From M3007 sp046316495 (lineage in GTDB: Bacteria > Bacteroidota > Bacteroidia > Chitinophagales > Saprospiraceae), in assembly GCA_046316495.1 (NCBI GenBank), contig JBKDAM010000167.1, positions 1 to 64,000 of the forward strand: 64,000 nucleotides of DNA, given 5' to 3'. Under the pieces are notes generated by a model. It had not been told where the DNA came from and searched no databases. It worked only from the letters and a program-made list of their open reading frames with translations. Both the position numbers and the translations under genes were made by a program. Below, one piece after another: positions 8,032-16,522 of the stretch (position 1 is its first letter; every line of letters starts with the position of its first letter).

Positions 8032-10884
8032 TTACATCTTTACAAACCTCTTGACTATAAACCTTCCCTCACCATCTTGAATTCTTAATAGGTACACTCC
8101 TGGATTAAACGCCGAAATATCAATTTCAAAATGATTATCCCCTTCATAAAATGACAAATCTTGTGCAGTAAAAACCTTTCTTCCATCCATCGTGACCACC
8201 TCAACGGTATACTCCCCACTTTTTTCCATAGTTAACCAAACGTTCGTGTAACTGGAGCTTGGGTTTGGTACAATTTCGACCGTTCCTAATCCTATCTGAG
8301 CCTCAACAGCTGATGAGATTACAACATCCACCGGTAAAGGAACAAATTGACTAGTATATAGCCGATACCCTCCAGCTGGTAACAATGGAATAGAAGTTGC
8401 ACCGGTATTCACCACATTAACCGTAGATCCTGAATAATACTCATACCAAATCCCTGTTGAAGGAAAATTTACACTTGCAGTAGCACCAGTAACTCCAACG
8501 TTAGCGACCACTACAACATCAATATCTGAACCATCCAAGAAAATTGTCCTTATCTGACCATTACTGATATTAGTCGTATATACGTTTGTATGAAATACGT
8601 CATATTGATTTCTTAAATGCATCAATGCTCTTGTCACATTAAACAAACGATTTCTATATGGATCTTGTAAATAATCCCACCTGATTGGCTTTGGAGATGT
8701 GCGACAACCATTATTTATCGTTCCATTCTCACATAAATTTATATGAAAATCATAACCCATCTCTCCAAACTGCCATAACATCTTTGGACCAGGAATCGTA
8801 TAGAATAAATTGCTAAGCATTTCAATTCTACTCAATGCAACAGGAGTTGTCTTAACATTATAACTAGTTGAGGTAAATCCATATGTTTTGCACTCATAGG
8901 CAATTCTATCCTCATCATGACTCTCCATATACCCAATAAGATGAGGCTTACTCCACTGCCGGTTTTTATAATTGATATTAGCTAAACTGGTGTTTATACC
9001 ATTAGAATATCCCAGTGCAATATCTTTATAGGCTCCCCACATATTTCCCCAAAGCATCATACCATAATTTGAAAGCTCCTTTTCCTCCGAATTGTCAGCA
9101 AAATGTTCAAGAATTACATAAAATGTCGAATCAATAGCCCAAATATAATTGGCATAGTCTTTCCAAATAGCTATTCTGGTCGCATCATACTGTCCCCATT
9201 GACCCACATTGCTCCCTGAATTAACCTGCGTAAATCCTTTGGATAGGTCAAATCGAAAACCATCAATTCTAAATTCTTCAATCCAATACTTTACACAATT
9301 TTTGACATATTCTTTGGTTGCAAGACTTTGGTGATTAAAATCTTGGAATACACTAAATGGATGAGTTGCGATCGTATTCAGCCAAGGATTGTTAGAAGCA
9401 GGCCGATTATTAGCGGAATCCCAATATAGTCTTGCTAAAGGACTTGCATCCGTAGCTTGATTAAATACGACATCAATAATCACCGCGATATTCCTAGCAT
9501 GACAGGCGTCAATGAACTGCTTAAAACTTATAGGATCGCCATAGTATTTATCAAGCGCCTTATGAAAAGCCGGATTATACCCCCAGCTATTATTGCCATC
9601 AAACTCACTCACTGGCATTAATTCAATAGCATTAATACCCAGTCGTTGTAGATAATCCAATGTGTCGATCATGGTTTGATAATCATGCCGCGCGATAAAG
9701 TCCCTCAGCAACAACTCATAAATAGTAAGTTTCGTTTGATCGGGTCTCTCATATTCCGTCGAAGTCCATGTATAAGAAGGTGGACTAGTTTGAAAAACAC
9801 TTACAATACCTGTAGTCTTTCCCGCTGGATAAGATGGTAAATCTGGAAACGTGATGGAAGGAATGAACGAATCATTCCAAGGATCCAAGACCAATGTACT
9901 AAGTGGATCAGCAATTTTTAACACGCCATCTACTAGATATTGAAATTTGTAGATGGTATCCGGAGATAGATTTGAAAGGTCAAGCCACCACCTTTTACCA
10001 TCTACACTTCTGTTCATTTGATATTGAATATTGGGCAACCAATCATTAAAATCTCCAATAACAAATACTGTTTGCTTTCCGGGAGCATAAAGACAAAACC
10101 GTACCGTACCCTCATTGATTAAATTAATTCCAAGTTCTGTTCCGATTGGTGGATCCTCAGTAACAATGGACCCTGGAACCAAATAAGTGAACTCAGACGT
10201 GTCTACTTGACCGTTTGATTCTGCAATAAACTGAACAGAATGATATCCGGAACCCGCTGATAAATTGGTATATAACTCTGTTCCCACACCCACCTCCATC
10301 ACGACCCCATTATCCAAAATGGTCAAATTACTACTCGCAGATGCAATTGCCTTGACCTCAATTGATGATCCTTCTTGAGTCAAAAACCCTGATGTAGAAG
10401 GTTGAATAAACTTAGTTCTAAGCATTCCATCATTGGGATAAACATCATAGAAAATATCTGAACCATCCATAGAGCGCCCAACAATACTTCCGTTTTGATT
10501 TCGAAAAACAAATGCTAATTTCAACACCGTTTCATTAGTTGGAATTCCAAAAAACGTCCGAATGTTGAATGTTTTCGACCATAAATTTCCTCCAGCATTG
10601 ACCATCAAACCTTTGGGATCAGCCACCCCCCACTGAGTCTGAACATATTTCCAATCATTTGGTCCTGTACTTAAGCTGGTAATGACGCCCATATGTGCAT
10701 ATATTGGTCCAGGAAAATTATTTAAAGCACCATTTCCTTCATCTGAATGGTAATAAATAGTTACGTCTGAGTCCGTTGAAGGAAATCCCGGCACACATGT
10801 CACTTGTGCTGCCAGCTCAACCCATCCAACAAATACAATTAAAATTAATAATAAAGGCCGGATCCTTTTTTTAAAATGAAGCAT
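8032..10884 (-). CDS. Secreted alpha-amylase family enzyme (GH13) with T9SS sorting domain
   Basis: Predicted extracellular glycoside hydrolase acting on alpha-glucans. The 950 residues show a signal peptide (1-26), N-terminal Ig/carbohydrate-binding-like regions (27-240), a CBM48-like segment at about 258-340 (VRFCLYAPGKQTVFVIGDFN), and a GH13 barrel at about 385-790. Catalytic motifs: region I DVVFNQ (471-476), region II GFRFDLSKG with nucleophile Asp546, acid/base Glu593 in ILEHF, and region IV His656-Asp657 in MESHDEDR. Region I has Gln476 where most GH13 enzymes have His. The last 80 residues form a type IX sorting domain (NPSSSYTNVWL...GVYLLRI). It follows the DUF4465 gene by 34 bases, so it may be read from the cobalamin-controlled unit. 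No susC/susD genes are nearby. Confidence 0.88.
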   Translation of the reverse strand: MLHFKKRIRPLLLILIVFVGWVELAAQVTCVPGFPSTDSDVTIYYHSDEGNGALNNFPGPIYAHMGVITSLSTGPNDWKYVQTQWGVADPKGLMVNAGGNLWSKTFNIRTFFGIPTNETVLKLAFVFRNQNGSIVGRSMDGSDIFYDVYPNDGMLRTKFIQPSTSGFLTQEGSSIEVKAIASASSNLTILDNGVVMEVGVGTELYTNLSAGSGYHSVQFIAESNGQVDTSEFTYLVPGSIVTEDPPIGTELGINLINEGTVRFCLYAPGKQTVFVIGDFNDWLPNIQYQMNRSVDGKRWWLDLSNLSPDTIYKFQYLVDGVLKIADPLSTLVLDPWNDSFIPSITFPDLPSYPAGKTTGIVSVFQTSPPSYTWTSTEYERPDQTKLTIYELLLRDFIARHDYQTMIDTLDYLQRLGINAIELMPVSEFDGNNSWGYNPAFHKALDKYYGDPISFKQFIDACHARNIAVIIDVVFNQATDASPLARLYWDSANNRPASNNPWLNTIATHPFSVFQDFNHQSLATKEYVKNCVKYWIEEFRIDGFRFDLSKGFTQVNSGSNVGQWGQYDATRIAIWKDYANYIWAIDSTFYVILEHFADNSEEKELSNYGMMLWGNMWGAYKDIALGYSNGINTSLANINYKNRQWSKPHLIGYMESHDEDRIAYECKTYGFTSTSYNVKTTPVALSRIEMLSNLFYTIPGPKMLWQFGEMGYDFHINLCENGTINNGCRTSPKPIRWDYLQDPYRNRLFNVTRALMHLRNQYDVFHTNVYTTNISNGQIRTIFLDGSDIDVVVVANVGVTGATASVNFPSTGIWYEYYSGSTVNVVNTGATSIPLLPAGGYRLYTSQFVPLPVDVVISSAVEAQIGLGTVEIVPNPSSSYTNVWLTMEKSGEYTVEVVTMDGRKVFTAQDLSFYEGDNHFEIDISAFNPGVYLLRIQDGEGRFIVKRFVKM

Positions 10885-10918
10885 GATTTTTTATGTTTAA
10901 CTTAAAATGGTGGTTATT

Positions 10919-11902
10919 TTAATTCACTTTTACTACGCGTGTCTGCCAAATTTTAGACGCTGTTTTAACCTGAAATAGATAGACTCCATTTTCTAATTGT
11001 TCAAGATCAATTAGGTTTCTACCCGAAACCAAATCTCTTTGTCCCCTCAAAACTCCTGCGTAATCAAATATATAAAGTGTACTAGGTCCCAGCCATTCCT
11101 CACAAGATAATTCAACCCATCCAGTTGTTGGATTCGGATGAATAAAAGCAACATTAGAATTCAAACTACCACTTGAGGAAGCAATCATATCAGCTGTAAC
11201 TAAATTGTCTAAACAAAAGTACGCAGGGGTATTCATGCCAAAAATACCATTATCCGAAGAAGTCAAAGTAAATTTTAAGCTATCTAAATTGCCTAATTCA
11301 GATAATTGTATGAATTCCCAATCCTTAACGATGTAATCTTGACTATTATCAGTGAAGCGATAATCAGCTAAGAAAAAATCAACACTATCTGATTTTAATT
11401 CTCCATCCAAATACGCTTTAATGGTCAGCTTTAAAAAATCTGGATCGTTCCCCGTTTCCCCACCAAACCGTTTGGCAAATGCATCTCCATTTTTCATACT
11501 GAAATAGGTATACGTACTATTTGTTAGATACAAACCTGTAACAATTCCTCCCTTTGCATTACCAGTTAACCTGACGACACTTTCTGAATAGCAATAGGCA
11601 ACAGAATATTTGGTTGAATTTTCCGCACCGGCTCCACTGATTGCACTATACTGATTTGTAAATCCTGGTGTCTGATTATCCGTTTCTTTTGAAATTGACC
11701 ACCCTTCCCAATATTGGAATGGAACATTAAAATAATTAGGTAATTTAATATTCCCGCTTTCAAAGTGACCGAGTTGTCCCGCATTATTTAAGTAATTGGA
11801 GCTTGGTGGGATAACAATGTCCTCAAAATCAGCAGTCGTTTGTGCAATGGATGAACCTAAGTGAGTTAAAAAAATCAGCACCGTAAATAGAACCTTCATC
11901 AT
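10919..11902 (-). CDS. Secreted DUF4465 protein with T9SS sorting domain, in the cobalamin locus
   Basis: The 327 residues show a signal peptide (about 1-20), a beta-rich DUF4465-type domain (about 24-235: TADFEDIVIPPSSNYLNN, FQYWEGWSISKETDNQTPGF, VTGLYLTNSTYTYFSMKNGD, DSVDFFLADYR) and a C-terminal type IX sorting domain (HPNPTTGWVELS...NGVYLFQVK). It should therefore be exported and displayed on the cell surface. It is six bases from the BtuB-like receptor and downstream of a cobalamin riboswitch, so I infer a surface cobalamin-binding or -capturing role. I recall, unverified here, that DUF4465 proteins recur in Bacteroides B12 uptake loci as accessory surface proteins. Confidence 0.75.
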   Translation of the reverse strand: MMKVLFTVLIFLTHLGSSIAQTTADFEDIVIPPSSNYLNNAGQLGHFESGNIKLPNYFNVPFQYWEGWSISKETDNQTPGFTNQYSAISGAGAENSTKYSVAYCYSESVVRLTGNAKGGIVTGLYLTNSTYTYFSMKNGDAFAKRFGGETGNDPDFLKLTIKAYLDGELKSDSVDFFLADYRFTDNSQDYIVKDWEFIQLSELGNLDSLKFTLTSSDNGIFGMNTPAYFCLDNLVTADMIASSSGSLNSNVAFIHPNPTTGWVELSCEEWLGPSTLYIFDYAGVLRGQRDLVSGRNLIDLEQLENGVYLFQVKTASKIWQTRVVKVN

Positions 11903-11907
11903 ATTAT

Positions 11908-13791
11908 TTATAATTTAAAGTTAAGACCTAATTGATAACTTCTTCCAGGCATAAACCTTCTTTCAATTACTTTGTATTGAGTATTCCATACATTATCAGA
12001 TTGAAAGTATAAATCCATCGTAGGCCCCTTTCTATAAAATACATGGTCAAAATGATATTCTAATTGAAGCCATCCAAGTTGATAAGCAGATACGGACTCA
12101 CTAATACCATACACTTTACCTGTGTATCGATGACGGTACACCCAATTAAATCTACCTTTTGATAAACCCACATGAATGGAGCCCTGATGAATTGGAACAT
12201 AAACTAATTGCTCTCCAACAACAATTTTTGGCTTTTTTACAGAACGTTCGTTGATCGATCTGGTAAAATCATAAGCCAGTTGGATACTAAGCGCAACTTT
12301 TGAAAAAACAAATTGATATTTAATTCTTTGCTCAGATCCATAACTCCTAACTGCAGCAATATTATTGGAAGACCAAAAAGAATTACCCTCATTTACGCTC
12401 CAAAGAATCCAGTTATTGATTAAACGATGGTAAATATTGCTAGCCCAACGAAAATTTCGCTTGTTCCCGAAGGAAAACCCTATTTCTTGGCCCCATCCAG
12501 ACTCTGGAATTAGGTCAATATTTCCCCCTGGGTGCCAAAATCGATCATTTAGTGTTGGTAATCGATAAAACCTTGTCCATTTAAAACGGGCTATCCAGTT
12601 ATTAGATAAATGAAAATCGATTCCGAGGCTTGGAATAACAGGAACTGCCGTACCATCCTGCCATTCTTTTCTAATTCCTAATTGTCCATTTATTCGAGAG
12701 TTCTCAACCCTAAACCCAGAAAAAACAGATGAGATGTTTTCATTTACAGCATCACTATATCCATCTGCCTTAGCTACCCTTTTTGAATTAATTATGTTTG
12801 TTTGCCACTGTATCTTGTTTGTAAAAAATACAGAATACTCAAGCTCAGAGTGAAAAGTCTTAAACTTATTTTCTGCGTTCAGTAAAATCAATTCATCTTT
12901 GTAAATCATTGATTCCTCAAAATACCCTGCCTTCATTTGCACTACTTGCGTGTTGCCAACCCATCTCCAATGTGCTACCCAACGAGCAGCATAGTCATCC
13001 TGTGACGCTAAGCTTTTAGATTGAACAGATGTCGGAGGAATTTCCCTAATTTCCTTCTGTAACCACATACTGACAGAAAAAGTCTGATTAACAGAAGGCG
13101 TGTAGTACAATTCTTGTATAAATCCTTTTTGATTAAACGAAGCATTACTATTTTTCCCGAGTGGGGTCCTAAAATCATTAATAGCATTTGTAGAAACCAA
13201 CCTAGTTATTGAGGAAAATTTATTTTTTCTAAAACTAATATTGGAATTAAAATTCTGAAATCCCCAACTCCCGATTGAAGATTGAAAAAGACCTTGGAAT
13301 CCTTGTTTTTCGGGGATCTTAGTCCTGAGCGCTATAACACCCCCAATAGCTCCACTACCCCACGAAGCGCCAGTTCCCCCATAATTTACGATTAGTTCAT
13401 CCATAAAACTTGTAGGTAATCTGGATAGGTCTAGTAGCCCAAGCATCGGACTTTGGAGTGGAATTCCATTCCACACTAATGCTGTCTGGCTTGCTCCCGA
13501 ACCTCTTAGAGAAGAAGTTGCTAATGCACCTCTTCCATAACTTTTAATGTAAACACCAGAGTAACTGCTTAATAAATCCGCTACTGAAAAAGCTGAAAAT
13601 GCACGCTTAGAAAAGGTATCTTGAATTTCGGTATAAGATCCAGGTTCATTGTAACGAAGTGGCGATGCATCCACTGTGGTTATTGGTAGGATCAAAGAAT
13701 CAATTTGCCCAGATAATTCATTGACATGAATCACCAGCGATAAAACAATAATCAACAAAAAATGAAGAAATCGGAATAACATAGCACTCAT
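11908..13791 (-). CDS. btuB: TonB-dependent receptor, BtuB-like (cobalamin uptake)
   Basis: Outer membrane receptor expected to import cobalamin or cobinamides using TonB energy. The 627 residues are close to BtuB in size. After the signal peptide comes a plug domain at about 50-155 (FSVADLLSSYSGVYIKSYGRGALATSSLRGSGASQTALVWNG in outline, then GGTGASWGSGAIGGVIAL), and a 22-strand-type barrel ending in an aromatic/Leu terminus (RSYQLGLNFKL). The ligand is assigned from the riboswitch just upstream rather than from the barrel. ATGs at 13791 and 13782 are both possible; the second gives a tighter signal peptide. Confidence 0.82.
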   Translation of the reverse strand: MSAMLFRFLHFLLIIVLSLVIHVNELSGQIDSLILPITTVDASPLRYNEPGSYTEIQDTFSKRAFSAFSVADLLSSYSGVYIKSYGRGALATSSLRGSGASQTALVWNGIPLQSPMLGLLDLSRLPTSFMDELIVNYGGTGASWGSGAIGGVIALRTKIPEKQGFQGLFQSSIGSWGFQNFNSNISFRKNKFSSITRLVSTNAINDFRTPLGKNSNASFNQKGFIQELYYTPSVNQTFSVSMWLQKEIREIPPTSVQSKSLASQDDYAARWVAHWRWVGNTQVVQMKAGYFEESMIYKDELILLNAENKFKTFHSELEYSVFFTNKIQWQTNIINSKRVAKADGYSDAVNENISSVFSGFRVENSRINGQLGIRKEWQDGTAVPVIPSLGIDFHLSNNWIARFKWTRFYRLPTLNDRFWHPGGNIDLIPESGWGQEIGFSFGNKRNFRWASNIYHRLINNWILWSVNEGNSFWSSNNIAAVRSYGSEQRIKYQFVFSKVALSIQLAYDFTRSINERSVKKPKIVVGEQLVYVPIHQGSIHVGLSKGRFNWVYRHRYTGKVYGISESVSAYQLGWLQLEYHFDHVFYRKGPTMDLYFQSDNVWNTQYKVIERRFMPGRSYQLGLNFKL

Positions 13792-13899
13792 TTACATCTA
13801 GGAAAGGAGAGTGCTCCAATGAAAGCAAGGTAAGCTTGAGCCAAGTAGCCCAGCAATCAGCCTAAACAATCATGGTCTTTCCTCCGAAAACCAAAATAA
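13792..13899 (-). promoter_or_regulatory. Expression platform between cobalamin riboswitch and btuB
   Basis: About 108 bases separate the aptamer from the btuB ATG. The minus strand holds GGAGGAAAG (near 13883) that can pair through AGGAAAG with CTTTCCT just before btuB (13798-13806), a plausible switchable pairing that would hide or expose the translation start. The GGAGG is followed by an ATG with only three codons, so it is not a gene start. No clear intrinsic terminator is present, which points to translational control. Confidence 0.4.
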
Positions 13900-14100
13900 T
13901 ATTCACTCACAGCAGGTCTCCTGGCTTCTACCATCTCTAACGCCTTCCCGGATGAACAGTGGCTTTTGTTAGAAAATTATCCTTTCAATTATGAAAGAAC
14001 AGGATAGTCACAGTAGCGGGGACTGCACAGGATTTTAACCTGTTTCCCTTTTAAGAAAAGTGTCCTTCCGTATTTAGTTGAACAACACTTTTCACTGTAA
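13900..14100 (-). ncRNA. Cobalamin riboswitch
   Basis: Reading the minus strand, the conserved aptamer elements appear in order: GGGAAACAGGTTAAAATCC (about 14050-14031), GCAGTCCCCGCTACTGTGA (about 14027-14008), and the B12 box GCCAGGAGACCTGC (about 13925-13911). An outer hairpin GAAAAGTGT/ACACTTTTC (14093-14085 with 14063-14055) precedes the core and might also end purA transcripts. The element lies 100-300 bases before the btuB-like receptor, the typical target, and should lower its expression when cobalamin is plentiful. Confidence 0.93.
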
Positions 14101-14136
14101 AGAATTATAAATATGAATTTAGTAAGTTGATAAACT

Positions 14137-15432
14137 TTATTTCGAATTTCGAATAATCAACTTTTCCCTCTCTGGACCAGTTGAAACAAGGGTAATTGGA
14201 ACCTCTAAATACTCCTCGAGAAATTGAAGATATCTCTGTGTAGATTGAGGTAAATCTTCAAAGGTCTTAGCAGAATCAAGCGAGCAATTCCACCCTTCAA
14301 ACGATTCATAAACTGGGTCAACCTCCATTTGACAAAGGTCAAAGGGCAACTCAGTCGATTCTATTCCATTATATTTATAACGAGTGGCAGCCTTGATAGC
14401 CTCAAATGAATTAAGAACATCAATCTTAGTTAGACAAATATCAGTAGCCCCAGTTAATAAAATAGTATACTTAAGTTGGGGGAGATCAATCCAACCACAT
14501 CTTCTTGGCCGACCTGTTGTAGATCCAAATTCAAAACCTTCCTGCCTAAGCTTCTCTCCAGTATCATTATCTTCTTCTGTCGGAAATGGACCACCTCCAA
14601 CCCTTGTGCAATATGCTTTAGTGATACCGATTACCCTTCCAATCATTTGAGGCGCAACTCCCAACCCTGTACAAACACCCGCAGTAATAGTATTCGAAGA
14701 GGTAACAAAAGGATATGTCCCAAAATCAACATCTAGCATAGCTCCTTGAGCTCCCTCCGCTAAGATCCGTTTGCCTGAATTTAAGGCATCACTGATATAA
14801 TATTCACTATTTACAAATTTCAACTCACGCAAAGACGCCAAAGATTCAAACCAACGTTCTTCTTCTAAAGCAAGGTCAAAAGATACCTCAGGGTATATTT
14901 TAAGTAATTGAAGATGTTTAGCTTTCAAGGACTCATACAACTCCATAAAATTTGAAGAATCGAGATCTCCAATCCGAAGGCCATTTCTTCCTGTTTTATC
15001 CATATAAGTAGGACCTATCCCCTTAAGTGTGGATCCAATTTTAGCCTTACCCTTATGAGCCTCACTTGCAGCATCAAGCCATCTATGTGTGGGCAAAATA
15101 AGATGCGCTTTTCTGGAAATAAGTAGTCGATCTTTAAACGAAACAGAACTAGCCTCTAAGGACTTAAGTTCTTTGGAGAAAACAACAGGATCTAAAACAA
15201 CACCATTACCAATGAGATTAATCAAGTGAGGTCTAAAAATCCCAGAAGGTACAGTATGTAGAATGTATTTATTTCCATCAAACTTCAACGTATGACCAGC
15301 GTTGGGACCACCTTGGAAACGAGCAACTATGTCATAATCGGTTGCCAAATAATCAACAATTTTCCCTTTACCCTCGTCCCCCCACTGTAACCCTAGAATA
15401 ACATCAATTCGTGTATGCTTATTTGATTGCAT
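14137..15432 (-). CDS. purA: Adenylosuccinate synthetase
   Basis: Catalyses GTP-dependent joining of IMP and aspartate, the first step from IMP to AMP. The 431-residue length is normal. Signatures: GLQWGDEGKGK near the N-terminus (GTP loop with catalytic Asp), GGPNAGHT, GTLKGIGPTYMDK, EGAQGAMLDVDFGTYPFVTSSN and the late GSTTGRPRRCGWIDL. It is a stand-alone minus-strand gene. A possible -7 box (TAATTTTG on the minus strand, 15458-15465) lies 25 bases upstream of the ATG. No other purine gene is adjacent. Confidence 0.97.
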   Translation of the reverse strand: MQSNKHTRIDVILGLQWGDEGKGKIVDYLATDYDIVARFQGGPNAGHTLKFDGNKYILHTVPSGIFRPHLINLIGNGVVLDPVVFSKELKSLEASSVSFKDRLLISRKAHLILPTHRWLDAASEAHKGKAKIGSTLKGIGPTYMDKTGRNGLRIGDLDSSNFMELYESLKAKHLQLLKIYPEVSFDLALEEERWFESLASLRELKFVNSEYYISDALNSGKRILAEGAQGAMLDVDFGTYPFVTSSNTITAGVCTGLGVAPQMIGRVIGITKAYCTRVGGGPFPTEEDNDTGEKLRQEGFEFGSTTGRPRRCGWIDLPQLKYTILLTGATDICLTKIDVLNSFEAIKAATRYKYNGIESTELPFDLCQMEVDPVYESFEGWNCSLDSAKTFEDLPQSTQRYLQFLEEYLEVPITLVSTGPEREKLIIRNSK

Positions 15433-15625
15433 TGTCCAAGCAATTTATTAGAAAGCGCAAAATTACTTCAATTAAATCCTACAACAGTTAATTATTTAAT
15501 TTTTAATCGCTAATTATTTAAACCATCTTGATCCTTTTTAGTCAATCATTAAAAGTGAGAAAAAATAAATTTATCCAACACTAAACAACTAGAATCAACG
15601 TTTCACATTTTAAAGCTTTAACACT

Positions 15626-16456
15626 ATGAAGAATGTATTATTGAGCGTTTGTACTGTATTGACAATAGGATTAATTTCTTACTCCTGTAGAAAAGATAAT
15701 ATATTAAATTTTGATAATGAACAAATTACATCTGAAGATATAACTGCACATCAAGACTTAACCGAGATAATTGAACAAGATGTCTCCGAATCAATTGATG
15801 AGTTTGGTTCCAATTCTTCTGAAGAACGCGATAACTGTCCGATCGTTACATTAGAACAGCCAAAAGGAATATGGCCAAATAAAATTACCCTAGACTATTC
15901 AGAAGCTGGTTGTACCAAAGCAGGAAGAACTTATAAAGGCATAGTAACGATTGATCAAACAGGACCTATGAATGAACTAGGTTCAATCCGCCAAATTACC
16001 TTTAATGAGTTCTTCGTGGAAGGAGTAAAAATTGAAGGAAGCAAGACGATAACAAATATAGAAAGTCCAAGCCCAGGTTTGACAACTTCTTATTTGATTC
16101 AAGTGGACCAAACACTGACCTACCCAAACGGCAGCAGCGCAACATTCCAATCGACTAGAACTAGAATATGGCTAACAGGCGAAAACACTGCACCAAGAAT
16201 TGATGATAGTTGGCAAATTACAGGAGAGGCCATGGGAGTAAATCGAAATAATCAACCATATACCCTAACTATCACTACACCCCTAGTTAAAAAGTTTAGT
16301 TGTAATTGGATAAGCCAAGGTGAGGTTTTGTTAACTGTCAATAACAAAACAGCCACTATAAACTATGGTGATGGTACCTGCGACAGAGAGGCTCAAGTAA
16401 CCTTTCCAAATGGTAATTCAAAAGAAATTAAGATTAGACACTATTGGTGGAGATAA
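15626..16456 (+). CDS. Lipoprotein of unknown function
   Basis: 276 residues with a lipoprotein signal (MKNVLLSVCTVLTIGLISYSC, Cys21), an acidic linker (about 30-70), then a beta-rich domain. Visible features are paired cysteines (Cys73 region DNCPIV, EAGCTKAGRTYKG, SCNWISQG, GDGTCDREA) and repeated threonine-rich strands, as in a secreted beta-sandwich. The pattern KITLDYSEAGCT...RTYKGIVTI is familiar from Bacteroidota lipoproteins without assigned function. It is monocistronic and ends at a strong terminator. Confidence 0.6.
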   Translation: MKNVLLSVCTVLTIGLISYSCRKDNILNFDNEQITSEDITAHQDLTEIIEQDVSESIDEFGSNSSEERDNCPIVTLEQPKGIWPNKITLDYSEAGCTKAGRTYKGIVTIDQTGPMNELGSIRQITFNEFFVEGVKIEGSKTITNIESPSPGLTTSYLIQVDQTLTYPNGSSATFQSTRTRIWLTGENTAPRIDDSWQITGEAMGVNRNNQPYTLTITTPLVKKFSCNWISQGEVLLTVNNKTATINYGDGTCDREAQVTFPNGNSKEIKIRHYWWR

Positions 16457-16465
16457 GAATCAAAG

Positions 16466-16522
16466 AAAATAGAAATGCCCATCATCAATAAAAAATGTCT
16501 TGATGATGGGCATTTCTATTTT
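16466..16522. terminator. Long bidirectional terminator hairpin
   Basis: Perfect 22-bp stem (16466-16487 with 16501-16522, core GAAATGCCCATCATCA) with a 13-base loop, A-run at one foot and T-run at the other. It separates the lipoprotein gene (+, ends 16456) from the ATP-grasp gene (-, ends 16521) and overlaps the latter's stop codon. Confidence 0.88.

Noticed and set aside
8032..10884. A starch utilisation (Sus/PUL) locus around the amylase
   Set aside because: No susC/susD pair or other glycosidases are nearby; the adjacent TonB receptor is under a cobalamin riboswitch and matches BtuB.
13860..13872. A protein start after GGAGG in the cobalamin leader
   Set aside because: The ATG is followed by a stop after three codons; more likely part of the regulatory platform.
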